Shown in pieces: positions 33,781 through 45,526 of a stretch of DNA of 64,000 bases. Numbering within the stretch: position 1 is the first letter of the stretch; each line of letters starts with the position of its first letter. A program made the translations under genes and the position numbers. The notes below the pieces were generated by a model. That model searched no databases and had not been told where the DNA came from. It was given only the letters and a program-made list of their open reading frames with translations. Origin of the DNA: Termitomyces sp. T153 (lineage: Eukaryota; Basidiomycota; Agaricomycetes; Agaricales; Lyophyllaceae). The DNA lies in NCBI GenBank assembly GCA_018296165.2, contig JACKQL020000092.1:124001-188000 (forward strand), read 5' to 3'.

Positions 33781-34126
33781 TGTAGAGTTACGGTGGAAGT
33801 CCTCAGTCACTCTAAAAGATATGAGTTCGACTGAATATATTACCTGTAGAGTTACGGTGGAAGTCTACAGGGTGTATAAGTTGGTTTGTATGTAGATGTA
33901 AGTAAGCGGACTCACCCTCAGTCACTCTAAAAGCTATGAGTTCGACTGAGGGTTGTTTTGTGTATCTGAAAATATCTAAGCAAAATATTAAGGTTTAAAG
34001 CAAAGATTAACAAATACCGATCGCGCACCACATATAGGTGGCGCGCAATGCGGATATCCAAAAGAAGTAAAAAGAGAGAAGTAAGAATGACGTATCTAGG
34101 ATATAGTGCAAGGTCATTCCTCAACA
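33781..34126 (-). repeat. 5' LTR of the Copia element (12 CG sites kept)
   Basis: 346 bp from TGTAGAGTTACGG to CATTCCTCAACA as read on the plus strand, followed by the GAAGG duplication. It contains two copies of CCTGTAGAGTTACGGTGG-like sequence about 62 bp apart. Confidence 0.93.
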
Positions 34127-34131
34127 GAAGG

Positions 34132-34478
34132 GAGTACCACTCGAAAGGCACCGCTGGCAAATAGTATTATCATTCAGACGTTGATCTTTACCCTCACATG
34201 TATCAACGTATATGTACTAATTGTACAATCTAACGTGGAAGAGCAATAGGAGGCAAAGAAAAAGAAAGATTGATTTGGGACCTATGATTGCATTTGATGA
34301 TTGCATTTGTACTTACTTATATTGTTATATCTACACGTCCTGCGTCCTTCGTTGACCTTTCAAATGATGACGCGAATAGGGCGAAAATGACATTGACCTC
34401 TGATACAGCGTTTGATATTCACATCTCACCACGAAGTAACAAGGGGCCCGACATATCTCAAGACCTGATCGATACCCG
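34132..34478. other. Intergenic, nothing recognised
   Basis: Downstream of the tRNA-thiolase gene, up to the Copia target duplication. CG sites are present at normal density. A GATTGCATTTG-type 11-mer occurs twice near 34,285-34,310. No gene seen. Confidence 0.5.
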
Positions 34479-36093
34479 TTATGAACAAGGTATCTCTTCA
34501 TCGAGAGGAACTGTATCGGTAATAACTCCACACCCCAAGCACCATTCTCCCCCAGTATCATAGATCACAGCCACCTGGCCAGGAGATATCCCGGACATGG
34601 AATCATCGAATTTTATTGTAACTTCGTCTGTTCCAGGCGAACTGTAATAAAGGGACAATTCAGTATACACCGAATGACACTATACAAAGCACATACCCGA
34701 AAATATAACACATAACCGACTTCATCTTATGCATCAGCTTTACATGCGAACGATATCCAGTCGGCTCATGTAGGCCGGCTGGGGGAGCGTCTGCCCAAAT
34801 GAAAGAGAATGTGGTTACATGAATGGTACTACACCGTAGCAAGGGGTTGTCTCTGTTCAAAAGGTGACGACCGTTACATGTATAAGGGACAAGACAGACT
34901 TACGCGCCGGGTGCGATATAAATCGTGTTTCGTTCAATATCTTTTCGGACAACAAAAGCCTTTTCCTTCATCCCTGATATTCGCGCTCCTTGACCGATGG
35001 TGTAGTTCCACAAACCTTGGTGTGTTGCAACTGTGGAGCCTGTAGAAAGGTCTATCATAGGACCTGGATTCGGGGGAATATAAGAAGCTGTGGCCGGATC
35101 CGTTAACTTCACAATGGGATATAGACTGTGAAATTACTGTACAGATGAAGTCACCAAATTTTCCCTTTTTGCCCACGAAACATATACCCATGCTTTCTTT
35201 TCGTTCGGCCGTGGGTAAATGGTGGTGTTTAGCGATTTCACGAACTTGCGACTTGAGCAGGTCACCGAGAGGGAAGAGGGCACGACTAAGACCGTCTTCG
35301 GAGATCCCAGCGAGGAAGTATGTTTGATCTTTTATTGTGTCTGCGGCACGAAGGAGTTGAGGACGATGAAGCTTGAAATTCCACGGATCTTTGGACCACC
35401 GCTTACGAGCATAGTGTCCTTAATGGAATGAGGAAAGCTAGACCGAAGTTATCACAATATGAACGGTACCTGTGGCAAACCATGTTTTAGATGACAAGTT
35501 GGATGAGGTTGGGAGATGCTCGAGTAATGCCCCAAACTTAATTTCCCTGTGATCATACAGGTTCGATTTGTGGGTTTGGAATGGAATACAAGACACACTT
35601 GTTGCACCATACGTCTGGATTTGGGGTAACACCATCTTCCCATTGTCGCAACGAAGGCTCAAATACCCGGTTCCAATATTCTCTCGACAGGTCGATCTTT
35701 TGCAAATCCAGGAGGAGATTAGGTCAAGCTAGAAACAAAAAAGTCGACTCCGTACCATTTGACAAGGAATATCCAAGAGCGTACACACTCTTTGAACGTC
35801 TTCCCAATCTTTCTCCCATTCACAGCCCTTGTCGGTACCAGATTCATCCCTAGTGTCCCAGTTCCTCATGTAAACAGCAGAGAGATCATAGTCCTAGGAA
35901 AAGGTTGGATAGATTATCAGATTTCTCAGCGCAAATCGCGCAACATACCTGGTCAGCAAGCAATTTTGCTGTCACCGACGAGTCCACTCCTCCCGACATT
36001 CCGACGACCACTGCAACCATCTTTAAGTCATATTTCTTCAAGCTGCGCACCGACACATACCGCTATCACCTTTTCTTGGCCGTATATAATCAT
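34479..36093 (-). CDS. SLM3: tRNA 2-thiouridylase, MnmA/SLM3/MTU1 family (mitochondrial)
   Basis: Makes 2-thiouridine at wobble U34 of mitochondrial tRNAs. Seen through seven or eight introns: PP-loop MVAVVVGMSGGVDSSVTAKLL; YMRNWDTRDESG; WEDVQRVCTLLDIPCQ; REYWNRVFEPSL; WEDGVTPNPDVWCN with the catalytic Cys; REIKFGALLEHL; QTYFLAGISEDGLSRALFPLGDL; ERKESMGICFVGKKGKFGDFI with the second catalytic Cys; YTIGQGARI; and the C-terminal barrel SPGQVAVIYDTGGEWCLGCGVI. The start at 36,093 (MIIYGQEK joined by a 49-nt intron to MVAVVVG) is my best guess; the ATG at 36,020 is the minimal start. No clear presequence is visible. It diverges from CENP-C by about 155 bp. Confidence 0.9.
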
Positions 36094-36247
36094 GCTGTGT
36101 AGAGAGTGTGTGTACAGATGCTCGTCGAAAATATTGAGCAAGAGAATGACGAAGACAAATGGCCATAAATCATAAATGGAAGCAAGCCAAACACAACCAA
36201 GCGCGTCTGAGACGTGTGTTGAAATTCCCACGATCTGTTCTGCCACC

Positions 36248-38261
36248 ATGTCTACCACCCCTGCCCGCAAGAGTAGCATCGGTGGAGCGCGTCGCGGGCC
36301 CCAAAAGGCCCATATACCTTACAGAGGTGACAATCCAGAGGTGGGAAAGAAGACTGGAATTGCTGTACGCCATGTCGAGCGCAAGTCGGACGGCTTCGAG
36401 CCTTTCGATGAGCTCATTGAACAGGCGGACAAGCGTACACCACCCAGATTTAAGGTCTCGAAGAGGAGGAAGCAATCCATACCTGCTCCGGAGGAGGAGT
36501 TTGACGAACTTGGTGAAATGTCCATGGACATCGACAGTACGCGTCTCACTCAAACTTCGAACTTAACTTCGAACTGATCTGGTTTCAGGTCCACGACAGT
36601 ATTTCACGAATTCTAGACAACCAGTAACGCCTATAAATAACCGAAATAGATCTTCGCGTACTGTAGCACGTACATCGGACATTGACTTCGACCGCATCCC
36701 TTCACCACGATCCTCGCGTAAATCAACAGCTCCAGGTCCTTCACGGCTTTCCACCTCCTATGTTGCACCTCAGGATGACTCTGATGATGGCGACAATGCA
36801 CCAGACTACGGGTATGGCGGTGAATATGATGACCAACCTGATAGTTCTGGTGAGCACGACATGCCTCAGAGTACGAGCTTCAGGGAAATGGACCAGGATG
36901 ATGATGAGCAACAGGAGCAGCCCGAAGAGCCTGACGAGGAGCCGGAGGAGGGAACGCCACCGTCTTCCAGGCTCGATAAGGGCAAAGGGCGTGCGACCTT
37001 GTCAGATGTTCCTGAGGAGCGTGAATCCGAGATTGAAGATGAAATAGCGCAGAGTTTGGAGGATGTTTACGGACAAGCATACTCTGACGAAGAACCACCC
37101 GCCGCAGACGAGCCGGAACCGGAGCCGGAGCCGGAACCGGAACCATCACCTCGACGCGCAAAGAAGATCAAGATAGTAGAAGATCTATCAAAGCCCATCC
37201 GTCAAAGGAATGGTCGGTCGAAGAAGGAGAATCGTGGTAGGTAATCTTCTATTGCTTCATCATGTCCTCTGATCCTTCTGCCAGTCTATCGTGAGGGAGT
37301 TCGAAAGAGTACGAGAGAACACTACAAGCCTTTGGACTGGTGGCGAGGTGAGAAGCTGGTATATGGGCGCCCTTCAGGGAGCAGTAATGGACATGTACTT
37401 GTTCCTCCTATCAAGGAGATCATTCGAATACCAAAGGAAACACCCGAACCTCTTGGAAAGCGAAAACGTTCGAGTCGTGCCAGGAGTAAGACGGCCGAAG
37501 ATATTCATTACAAAATCATACCAGTTAATAACCCCGAGGACGACTGGGACAAGAACACGGAGGAGTTTTGTGTTCTCCTTGATTACGACTCGATGGAAGA
37601 GGTAGAGCGACGTAAGTTATACACAATATTCCGTCAGTTTTGTAGGATGGTAACTTTTCCTTTTGTCAGGTATTGCTTATACGGCGAAAAATGTCGCGAA
37701 AGGCATGGTTCAAAACAACGATTGGTCTTTTATGAAAGCATTTGGTGACGCTGATTTCATCGCTGCTGGTGTCCTCGAGATTCCGCATGAGAAGAAAAAG
37801 CCATCAAAACAGACAAAAGACAATACTTATGTATGTCACTTTCGTCTTTCGGAGTCGTCTTACCTCGGACGCTTAATCCTGTGACACAGATCTTTTATAT
37901 TATTGAGGGAGCTGTCAATCTGAGAATCCACAATTCCAACTTCATCCTTGCAACAGGAGCTATGTTCATGATTCCCCGTGGTATGTCCCACCCTCTACTC
38001 TTCCATCGTTATTGCTGACTCCCGCGATCAATAGGAAACTCTTACTATATCGAGAATATCTGCGAGCGCACCGTCAAGCTCTTCTTTACCCAAGCGCGAA
38101 AGGTAATTGAGGATATCCCACCTAGCTTTGGCCCACCGAGGCGCTTGTCCGTTGGAGCCACTGCGTCATACGGCCGCTCATCCAGTACCGGGGCTGCGCA
38201 GGGTGGAAAACGAGCAATGTCTGGAGCGCCTGCACCTAAAAGGGCTACTTCGACACGATAG
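36248..38261 (+). CDS. MIF2: Inner kinetochore protein CENP-C (Mif2)
   Basis: Binds CENP-A nucleosomes and links the centromere to the Mis12 complex. Seen: N terminus MSTTPARKSSIGGARRGPQK with HIPYRGD and GIAVRHVERKSDGFEPFDEL; long acidic disordered middle including an EPEPEPEPEPEP run; the CENP-C motif VRKSTREHYKPLDWWRGEK, continuing into YGRP; and a C-terminal cupin dimerisation domain, GVLEIPHEKKKPSKQTKDN, FYIIEGAVNLRIHNSNF, MFMIPRGNSYYIENI, VKLFFTQAR. Introns include 36,541-36,588, about 37,235-37,285, about 37,611-37,670, about 37,829-37,890 and about 37,980-38,034. The ATG at 36,248 has a Kozak-like GCCACC context and begins the conserved N terminus; an in-frame ATG at 36,176 is possible. 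Confidence 0.94.
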
Positions 38262-39611
38262 AATATCTGGTGGCTCGTTGTATCATTAGCTTTAGATAGG
38301 ATCCATTGTCTGGACTTTCTATATCACACTCCCTCTAGCTTCATGGGCTCTGTCGACGCCATCATTATATCTTGCCTACTTACAGCGACTACGGTCACTG
38401 AATTTCAGCAGAAGATCCCAGCGGCACAAGTGCCAGTCCATGACTCCGTTGGCATGATTTATGAAAGTTACAAAACTACACTAAAAATATGATCCAATTG
38501 CCTCTCATTCAGTCGAGTCAGGTGAACTATCAAGAACAAGAAGAGTTGACTCAGTGTACCTCTTGAGCTTGTCAAGGCCATGCCAAAGAAAAGATTGATT
38601 AGATCAGTATCATGTGGCTCCAGAAGGTAAACATTTGAAAGCCAGAATTGAACACCAATATATTCATCCTAGCGGCAACAAGCGCCAGTCCCCGACTCAT
38701 TAAGCAGAATCATACAAGTGATAGCATTAAACATATTCAGCTGTGCTGTATGTACTTGAACATGGACACAAATACTATACACTTTCATAATATGTTCATA
38801 TGATAGACAAGTTGCACAAACAATGATCATCATCAAGAGGGAAATTACTGGTTACCATTTGGGGCAGTAGCTCTGGCAACAAGTCAGTTGATGTGCTCCT
38901 ATATTGGTACCAGTACCTTGTCCACATCATACACTAGGCCCTCAAAAAAATACTCCCCACAACTTACTGAATGATGAGCTTGCTCCACTAGCCCAAACAA
39001 TAGACTTACCTGAGAGCATATGAGGACCTGAACCAGAATTTTTTTCCCCGTGGGACCTAGTTGGATGAGAAAAAAATCAAGGATCATCAGATTTGTCAAT
39101 TTGAGTGTTACTTACATCATCGGGTACAATGTTAGCTGTATGAGTCCCAGCATTTTGGGCAATTGAGTGTTTGAATTATATTTTGAACAATCTAGAATGT
39201 ACGAGAAGCTGAATAATACATCACGTGATCTAAATCAGAGTTGGCAGGGCAAAGGCCATTTGACTGGACATAGAACCCTCTCTCATTACTTATGTAAGAG
39301 AGTCAGAGAATTGAATATGAGTAGACTTGAGAAAACAAAAATTGTACCTGAAAAATAACTCCATAGTCCCCATGCTACGAGTTTTTTAGGGCTCCATACT
39401 GTGCCATATTACAGGCATGGCCATAAAAAGACAGGTAATTTTTCAGGGGACCCATACTGTATAGGGATGCAAAGATGAGTTGTATGGTATGGTACAGGTA
39501 AATAGACAGCTGCAAAATGGGTTACAGGAATGTTAAATATGCAGAATAAAATTTAATCAGTCATCAAGTTAAGAACAAGCAAGATTCAATGACATCTGAA
39601 GATGTACTTAC
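38262..39611. other. Region with no recognised gene; flank and inner part of a hAT relic
   Basis: CG-poor from about 38,700 on. A segment AGCGGCA-CAAG-GCCAGTCC-GACTC occurs twice (about 38,431 and 38,672), and might be a subterminal repeat. Short ORFs such as 38,899-39,099 (-) match nothing that I know. Later exons of the hAT transposase are expected here but could not be read. Confidence 0.35.
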
Positions 39612-39676
39612 ATGCAGACCACAAGTAAAAAGGTGATTCATCAAACTTTGAATAGTAGTTGCTGAGCTTTAAGTGT

Positions 39677-40754
39677 TGATGTGCTCCTATGCCGCCTAGT
39701 GCCGTGCAGGAAACCAAAAAAAAAGAACCTAACACTCGTCACTAGATAGGGTAGCTGGCAGTAGGAAGTTAATAGTTGAGGGCGAGTCAGTAACCGTCCC
39801 AGAGAACTAGAGCAAAAGTGGTGGCGTGGAAGTGAAGCCGAAAATAGTCACTACAGCTGACAATAGTCGCAGCGAACTTGAAATGGTGACGGGGAGAGTA
39901 AAGGAGAGAGACAGCGGTAAGAGTAAAACTGAGATAGAAGGACGAACGTAAAGTTGTTGCTAGCCGCAATTGCTAGAATCGCTAAGTTGAAATAACAATA
40001 ATAGGCACCCGTAGTCGGTACCACGCTAAGTCAAGGTCAAGGTCGAAGAGGCTTGTCGCTAAGCCAAAGTCGAAAACGAGATGAGGGAAAGAGATGGGGG
40101 CAAATGAAATCTTAAGCTGGTAGCTTATAGAGAGGGGAGTGATACGATGGTGATTCGATGGTAAAATTCGATGGGGTGATGTCTATGTACAGGCAGTATT
40201 TATACGTTTTCGAAGTATAGTAAGGGAAGGTAAGTAATTAAGCGCCACTAGCGGCGGCGTCTGCCACTCTGTTTAGGTTGTGTGCCAGGCGTCAGCCCGT
40301 AACTAAGTAAAAAGTCATAGGTGAAGCCTTGGCGACAACTAATTGCTAATAAGAACCAAAAAGAGAACGAGTCCAATGTCAATACCTGAAGTATGAACAC
40401 CGTTCGGGGATGTCGGTAAGCTCGACAAGGGGAATGATAGTAACAAAAGTATGCTTCTGGTAATATGTCCATATATAGTAAAGGAACGCCGTCTTGTTGC
40501 CAGGATCGCTAAGGTCGCTAATAATCGTCGCCAAGGGGGTCTAGGCCTTGATGGTCCAGGCCCAAGTTCCAGGCTTCGTGTGATGTTCCCCGTGATCAAT
40601 AAGTCTTGTAGTCGCTAGAGTCTTGTGCTTCGGTCCAATCCTCGGGCTAAGTCCCGTGCGCTGAGTGTTGTGACTTGTGTCAAATTCGAAGTAGTCAGCT
40701 GCCGCTAAGTCCAAACTGCCGAAAAAGGTGCTCAGCGATAACTGGGGCTCATCA
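39677..40754 (-). repeat. 3' LTR of the gypsy element
   Basis: Matches 49,838-50,914 almost base for base. Bounded on its inner side by the purine tract GGGGGAGGA (minus strand; 40,755-40,763). Confidence 0.95.
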
Positions 40755-40763
40755 TCCTCCCCC
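40755..40763 (-). other. Polypurine tract of the gypsy element
   Basis: Minus strand GGGGGAGGA directly abuts the first base (TGATGAGCC) of the 3' LTR, the normal place for the plus-strand primer. Confidence 0.8.
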
Positions 40764-40927
40764 GTACTGAAATATTGACTGTCCTCAGTCAACCCAAAAG
40801 TCACGGGCTTGATCGCTTGGTCCATGCGCCCAAGGGCTTCGAATAAAAGTGGTTGGCAGTATCGCTTGAACTTCATCATCCCCCTTCCTTACCATCTAAT
40901 CTCTTCTAGCATCTCAATCTTATCGCT

Positions 40928-42928
40928 ATGTCCAATCTCACCTCCCAATTTGAGAAGATCACCATGGCCCACGCCTTCCTCGATCGGGTTGACAGGTTGC
41001 TTGCGGTGGCCCATGCATCGTTGGCGAAGGATCCTCGCTTGGCAGTCACCACCATCTTTCAGACGTGGCTCCAGTGGTTCAAGACCTCGGGGAGTGGAGT
41101 CGAGTGGCCGGAGTTGGCGACTGTCGAGAAGGAGTGTTGCCAGTTATATGAGAAGTACAAGGGGGAAGAATGGGTTCGCCCATTCGATGTTCACTTTGTA
41201 AGTTCCTTTTCTTCCTTTTAGCGCCAACTTCTAATGCGATTGCTAGGCGCCAATCAACCCTTCGCTAGAGTTCCTGATGGACGATCTCATGGCAGGAATG
41301 ACGGTAAGTGCCCCGGCAGTCGCTAGTGCTAGCGACCCCGCTAAGTTACGTTAGCTCTTTGAAGACTTGTCACCGAATGACCAGTTCCTCTTCCAGCACC
41401 CGGTAGGTGCATTAGCGGTGGCGAGGGGGGAGGGATGGAGCGAGGGTCGTAGGAACGAAGAGGCGGCGAATTGTGGGGACATTCAAGAGGTGGGCCCCTT
41501 GACTCCCAAGGCTGCAGCTGGCGGCGTTGCTAGGGCGACGTCGCCAAAATTGGCGACAACCCCGAAGAGCAAAGGGAAGGGGAAAGGAAAGGCAAAGGCA
41601 CAAGATGAGGAGGACGAGGATATTGAGGTGAGTCATTTTCTTTCCTTTCGCTGATTCTTGGCGACGACCGCTAACCTTTCCTGCAGGATCATGTTGAAGA
41701 ATTGTTTACTGACAAGCACTTGGCGACGCTCCTTCGCTGGCGAAGGATGACGACGGTGGTGGATATGGGGCTGGGAGCAGGAGTGAAGTTGGACAAGGCC
41801 AAGGGCAAGGTAACAGTGTCACTAGAGAAGCGGCAAGAGTATAAGTACACGCAAGGAGCAGTGAGTACTTAGCGGTTCTTCTTCTCTTTTTGTTGCTAAC
41901 ACTTTCTTTTAGTGCGACAATTGCTGGGCAGATAACGACCCAGAAGGCTGCTGGTACCCCACGGGGGTCCAGCCTTGCTATCGTTGCAACAGCACTAGGA
42001 AGAGCTGCTCGCACAGCGGCCTGTCATCAAGGAGCACAGGCAGCAAATTTGCTAAGAGGATAGCGATCAAGGCGGCGTCGGTAAGGAGTGCGAGGGCCTT
42101 CGTGGAGAGGCAGAGGGAATTGGCGAGGAGAGGGGAGCCGATCGAAGTCAAGCATTCGAGCTTGACCTTGCCGACATTGCAGGAGGAGGGCTTGGTTGGA
42201 AGTAGTGGAGGCGCTAGGGTGAAGAGTAGGGAGATGGTGGAGAGCAACGAGGACAACGATGACAATGACAGTGACGGCGACACGCCCCAAGCGCTGAAAT
42301 GAGCTGCAAGCCCATCATCGGTCGCTAGCACTAAGCGACCTTGGATGGTCGCCAGCGAGGAGGGAAGGGAGGACGTGGAGATGAGGGAGACGACTCCCTT
42401 GGCGACGGTCGCCGAGGTGGAGGTGAGTGACATGGAGATCGAGGGTGAGGAGGAAGTGGAGGCCGTACCCGTCGCTACTGAGGAAGAAGAACAAGCTGAA
42501 GAGGTCGAGGTCATACGACGAGTAAGTTATTTTCTCCCGCTAGCTACCTGATCGCTAACCGCTTTTGCTAGGGAACATGGAGCGACACGCCGTTGCGTCA
42601 GGTGGGTGACGACGAGCTGGAGTGGCTGGGCGAGGACCTTGGATGGCCGACGCCGCTAACGTCGGCGGCGTCGCTACTGGACTTCGATGAGAGGGCGGCG
42701 GGAGTGGAACAACGGTTCCGAAGGGAGCTGGAGGCGGCGAGGGAGGAGTTGTTAGCGGCACGGGCTCGCTACACGGTCGCTAGGCGGACGCTGGCGACTC
42801 TGGCGGGATATTGACGCAACTGCCAGGCCTTCCTGGCCTGGCAGGAGGAGAACAACATCGGCGAGGGGGATTGGGAGGAGACGGAGGCGATGGAGGTTCC
42901 TGACAATGACGCTGACCTTGATGCTTAG
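40928..42928 (+). CDS. Antisense, intron-containing gene inside the gypsy element; Zn2Cys6-like protein
   Basis: Not a family I can name. Six exons on the strand opposite to gag-pol: 40,928-41,197, 41,247-41,303, 41,355-41,627, 41,687-41,860, 41,913-42,521 and 42,572-42,928. Every intron is GT-AG, 49-59 nt and phase 0, and every exon is a multiple of three, giving 579 codons. Seen: a helical N-terminal part (FLDRVDRLLAVAHASLAKDP); FLMDDLMAGM; a Lys-rich SPKSKGKGKGKAKAQ-like linker; exon 5 opens with Cys-x2-Cys-x8-Cys-x8-Cys-x2-Cys-x6-Cys (41,913-42,008), close to the fungal Zn2Cys6 spacing; acidic stretches; and a C-terminal coiled coil (VEQRFRRELEAAREELLAA). Two in-frame TGAs (42,300-42,302 and 42,812-42,814) fit CGA-to-TGA changes, so this copy is probably broken. 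Confidence 0.72.
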
Positions 42929-43366
42929 CAACAGTCGCCTCCTGTATATAAATTTTATATTTTTGTTAGTAATTTGGACCTAGATTGGCCCCCTTAAGGA
43001 GCTCCAAAATGTATAGTATCTTTGGCGAGCGATCAGAAAGTGAAATGAAACAGAAGAAAGAAAGCAAAAATCAATTGGGCATACTAGCGACTGTCGCCTA
43101 ATGCTAGCGACATCTTGAAGGCAAACGCTCAGTAGATCATCATGGCGAATTACTCCTAGAGGCGTGCCAAGCGCTGGCGACAGAATAGCCTAGCGCAGCA
43201 TTGAAACAAGACAGTAGTAAAGTAAAGTGTCTGTAAAAGGCTTTTTAACTGTGTCAAAAGTAAAAAAAAAAAAAGTAACGAAACGAAAAGGACTTAGGTT
43301 TTGTAAAGTAATTGTTGACGGTTTTTCTGGGTAGTAGAGATGAGAGCGGTAAGAAACAAAGCAGAG

Positions 43367-45505
43367 TTAGGATTCGTCGCTAAGGCCTAGCGAAAGGTAG
43401 TTTTCTTCTTCACTGGCGTCTTTGCCAGTGTCATCGTCGTCAACAAGTTCAGTTTGTTCCAGTTCTCGGAGACGCGAAGTGTCGATGTCGAAAGCGTCGC
43501 TAGGCACGGTTATGTGTTCTCTAGCAAGATAGGGGATTAAGCGGAAGGCAGCAACAGGGCGATGTAGAACTGAGCCATCTAGTTCGCCAAGAATGTAAGC
43601 TCCTCCACGGTTGTGAGAGATTACCACAAGTGGGCCTAGGTAACGTGGCTTCATTTTCTTGTTATGCGTTACTTCAATTCTCGTATTCCTCATTAGTATG
43701 AGGTCACCTATTTTGAAGTTGTAATCGCGAATCGTAGCGGTGTGATCTTTCTCAAAGCAAATGGCGGCCAGGCGATGGGCACTAAGCACTTGGCTATGCA
43801 GGCGGTCGAGATCTTCTTAGCGGCGCTGAAGGTCAATCGCTTGGCGGGCTATGAGATCAGTGGTTGATAATAACGAGTTTGGCGGCGGTTGCAAATATGT
43901 CGCTTCAACTATGTCAGCAGGCAGGAGAGGGTGGGTACCGGTCGTTGCGTAGTAAGGGGAGCAACCCATTTGCTTGCGCACTGTAACACGTTCTGACCAA
44001 AAGACCGAGTAAGTAGCCGTACTCCACCTAAACTGATCACCATCGACAGCTTTGAAAAGGGCTTGGCAAACGTCGAAGTGAGGCCGCTCGACTATTCCAT
44101 TAGCGCGCTTATTATAACCAGAGATCCGGATATGGTGTAAGTTATACTTCTTCGCCAAATAGGTAACCGCCTTTAGGATCGGGGGTCCATTGTCGGTCAC
44201 GATTTCGCTAAGCGCTCCCCAACAACAAATGACGTCCTTGTATAGCCACTTGGCAATAGCTTTGGTGTTTTCTCGGGTGAGCATGCGAAATTCCGGGTAA
44301 TGAGTTAGCGAACAACGTCCTTGAATGATGTACTTGAACTTATTGGAGGGCGGCATGAACATGGTATCGACGTATATCTTGCTGAACAAAGGCGCCGGGG
44401 TAGCGACAGTTGGCGGAATAAGCACTTTAGTTGTCTGGTGTATCTGACAGAGATGGCAGGTCCTAAGGTACCACATGATGTCGGCACTAACTTGGGGCCA
44501 CCAGAATCGTTCTAGAAGAGCAGAGCGAGTAGCGAAGAAGCCTCTGTGTCCCAAGTTGTTGTGCATTGCCTTCAAGACCCGTAAGCGACTGGCAATAGGG
44601 ATGAACACCTTGTGAGCACCATCTCGACTTCTTCGCCAAAGTTTGCCTCCTGTAACGAAAAACATAGATGCGTAGTGAATGAAAGTGGCATAATCTTTGT
44701 CGCTAAAGCTTTTGGGTCGGATTAGATCGTGAAGCCATTTCTCAACTAAGAGTACACGGGCATCGTTGGTGGTAGCTTTGGTACTGTGGGGTACATCGCT
44801 ATAAGTAGTGGTGCCATCGTCTCGGAGGGGGGTTATATCGTCGCTGGTCACTAATCGTGGAGCAGTGTTGGTGTTGCTGGCGAAAGTTGCTAAAGTAGGC
44901 AAACAGCCGAGATCGGCCACAGGGGATAAGCGACATGCGGCCGTTGAGAGATGGTGAAGGAGTGGCAGCGGTAACTGGACCTGGCGGATGAACCCATGCA
45001 AACGATCAATCCAATCCTCATAGACAGAGTTGTCGCTATCGTCGACAGGGGGATCATCAGGCTGTGGCAGGCGCCGCGACAGACCATCCGGGCTGTGGAA
45101 AGTTCCCTTGACGTGCACCAGCTCGAAATGGAACATCAGAATTGCCATAATCCAGCGGTTCATGCTAGCGGAAGGCTGAATGTCGGGGTTCTGAAGCATA
45201 CCCTTAATGTAGCGAGCGTCGACTTCGATGATGAGGTTCCTAATGCCAATTAGGTACATCCGTAAAGCTTGTAGTGCTCGATAAAGGCCGTAAAGCTCCA
45301 ACTTAGGCTGACTGAATTGTGCTTCTCTGTCGTTTAGCGTAATTGACCCGAAACGATTGTAGCGGCACTCCTTGCAATTATCGCTAGCACACTGGCAAAG
45401 GTAATATCCGACCGCTATATACGACGTATCGACCGCTAAGATGACGGGGTCAGGCGATTCATAGTCAATAGGAACAAGGGGCTTAGCGTCTTGTAAGGCC
45501 TTCAC
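43367..45505 (-). pseudogene. Gypsy RNase H and integrase, one internal stop
   Basis: RNase H: ILAVDTSYIAVGYYLCQ, FSQPKLELYGLYRALQAL, LIIEVDARYIKGML. Integrase: zinc domain HRGFFATRSALLERFWWP with CHLCQIH; catalytic Asp in IYVDTMFMPP, Asp in IVTDNGPP, Glu in ANGIVERPHFDV; then SERVTVRKQMGCSPYYATTGTHPLLP and a GPY/F-like end KMKPRYLGPLVVISHNRGGAYIL. A single TAA at 43,817-43,819 separates 43,367-43,789 from the rest in the same frame. No chromodomain. Confidence 0.92.
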
Positions 45506-45526
45506 GAGGTCACGTTGAGCATTAAT

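Larger units (their letters stand above)
29037..34126 (-). mobile_element. Copia-type LTR retrotransposon, full length with 5-bp TSD
   Basis: A 5,090-bp element with identical-length LTRs of 346 bp (29,037-29,382 and 33,781-34,126), TG...CA ends, and the target duplication GAAGG at 29,032-29,036 and 34,127-34,131. On the minus strand the order is LTR, primer site, gag, protease, integrase, RT, RNase H, polypurine tract (GTCAGAGGGAG, 29,383-29,393), LTR: the Ty1/Copia order. Stops and missing residues make it defective. Everything below about 33,000 is CG-depleted; everything above it is not. Confidence 0.92.

Noticed and set aside
42593..42814. Separate small gene at the end of the gypsy antisense region
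   Set aside because: It is exon 6 of the antisense gene, ended by an in-frame TGA that fits a CGA change.
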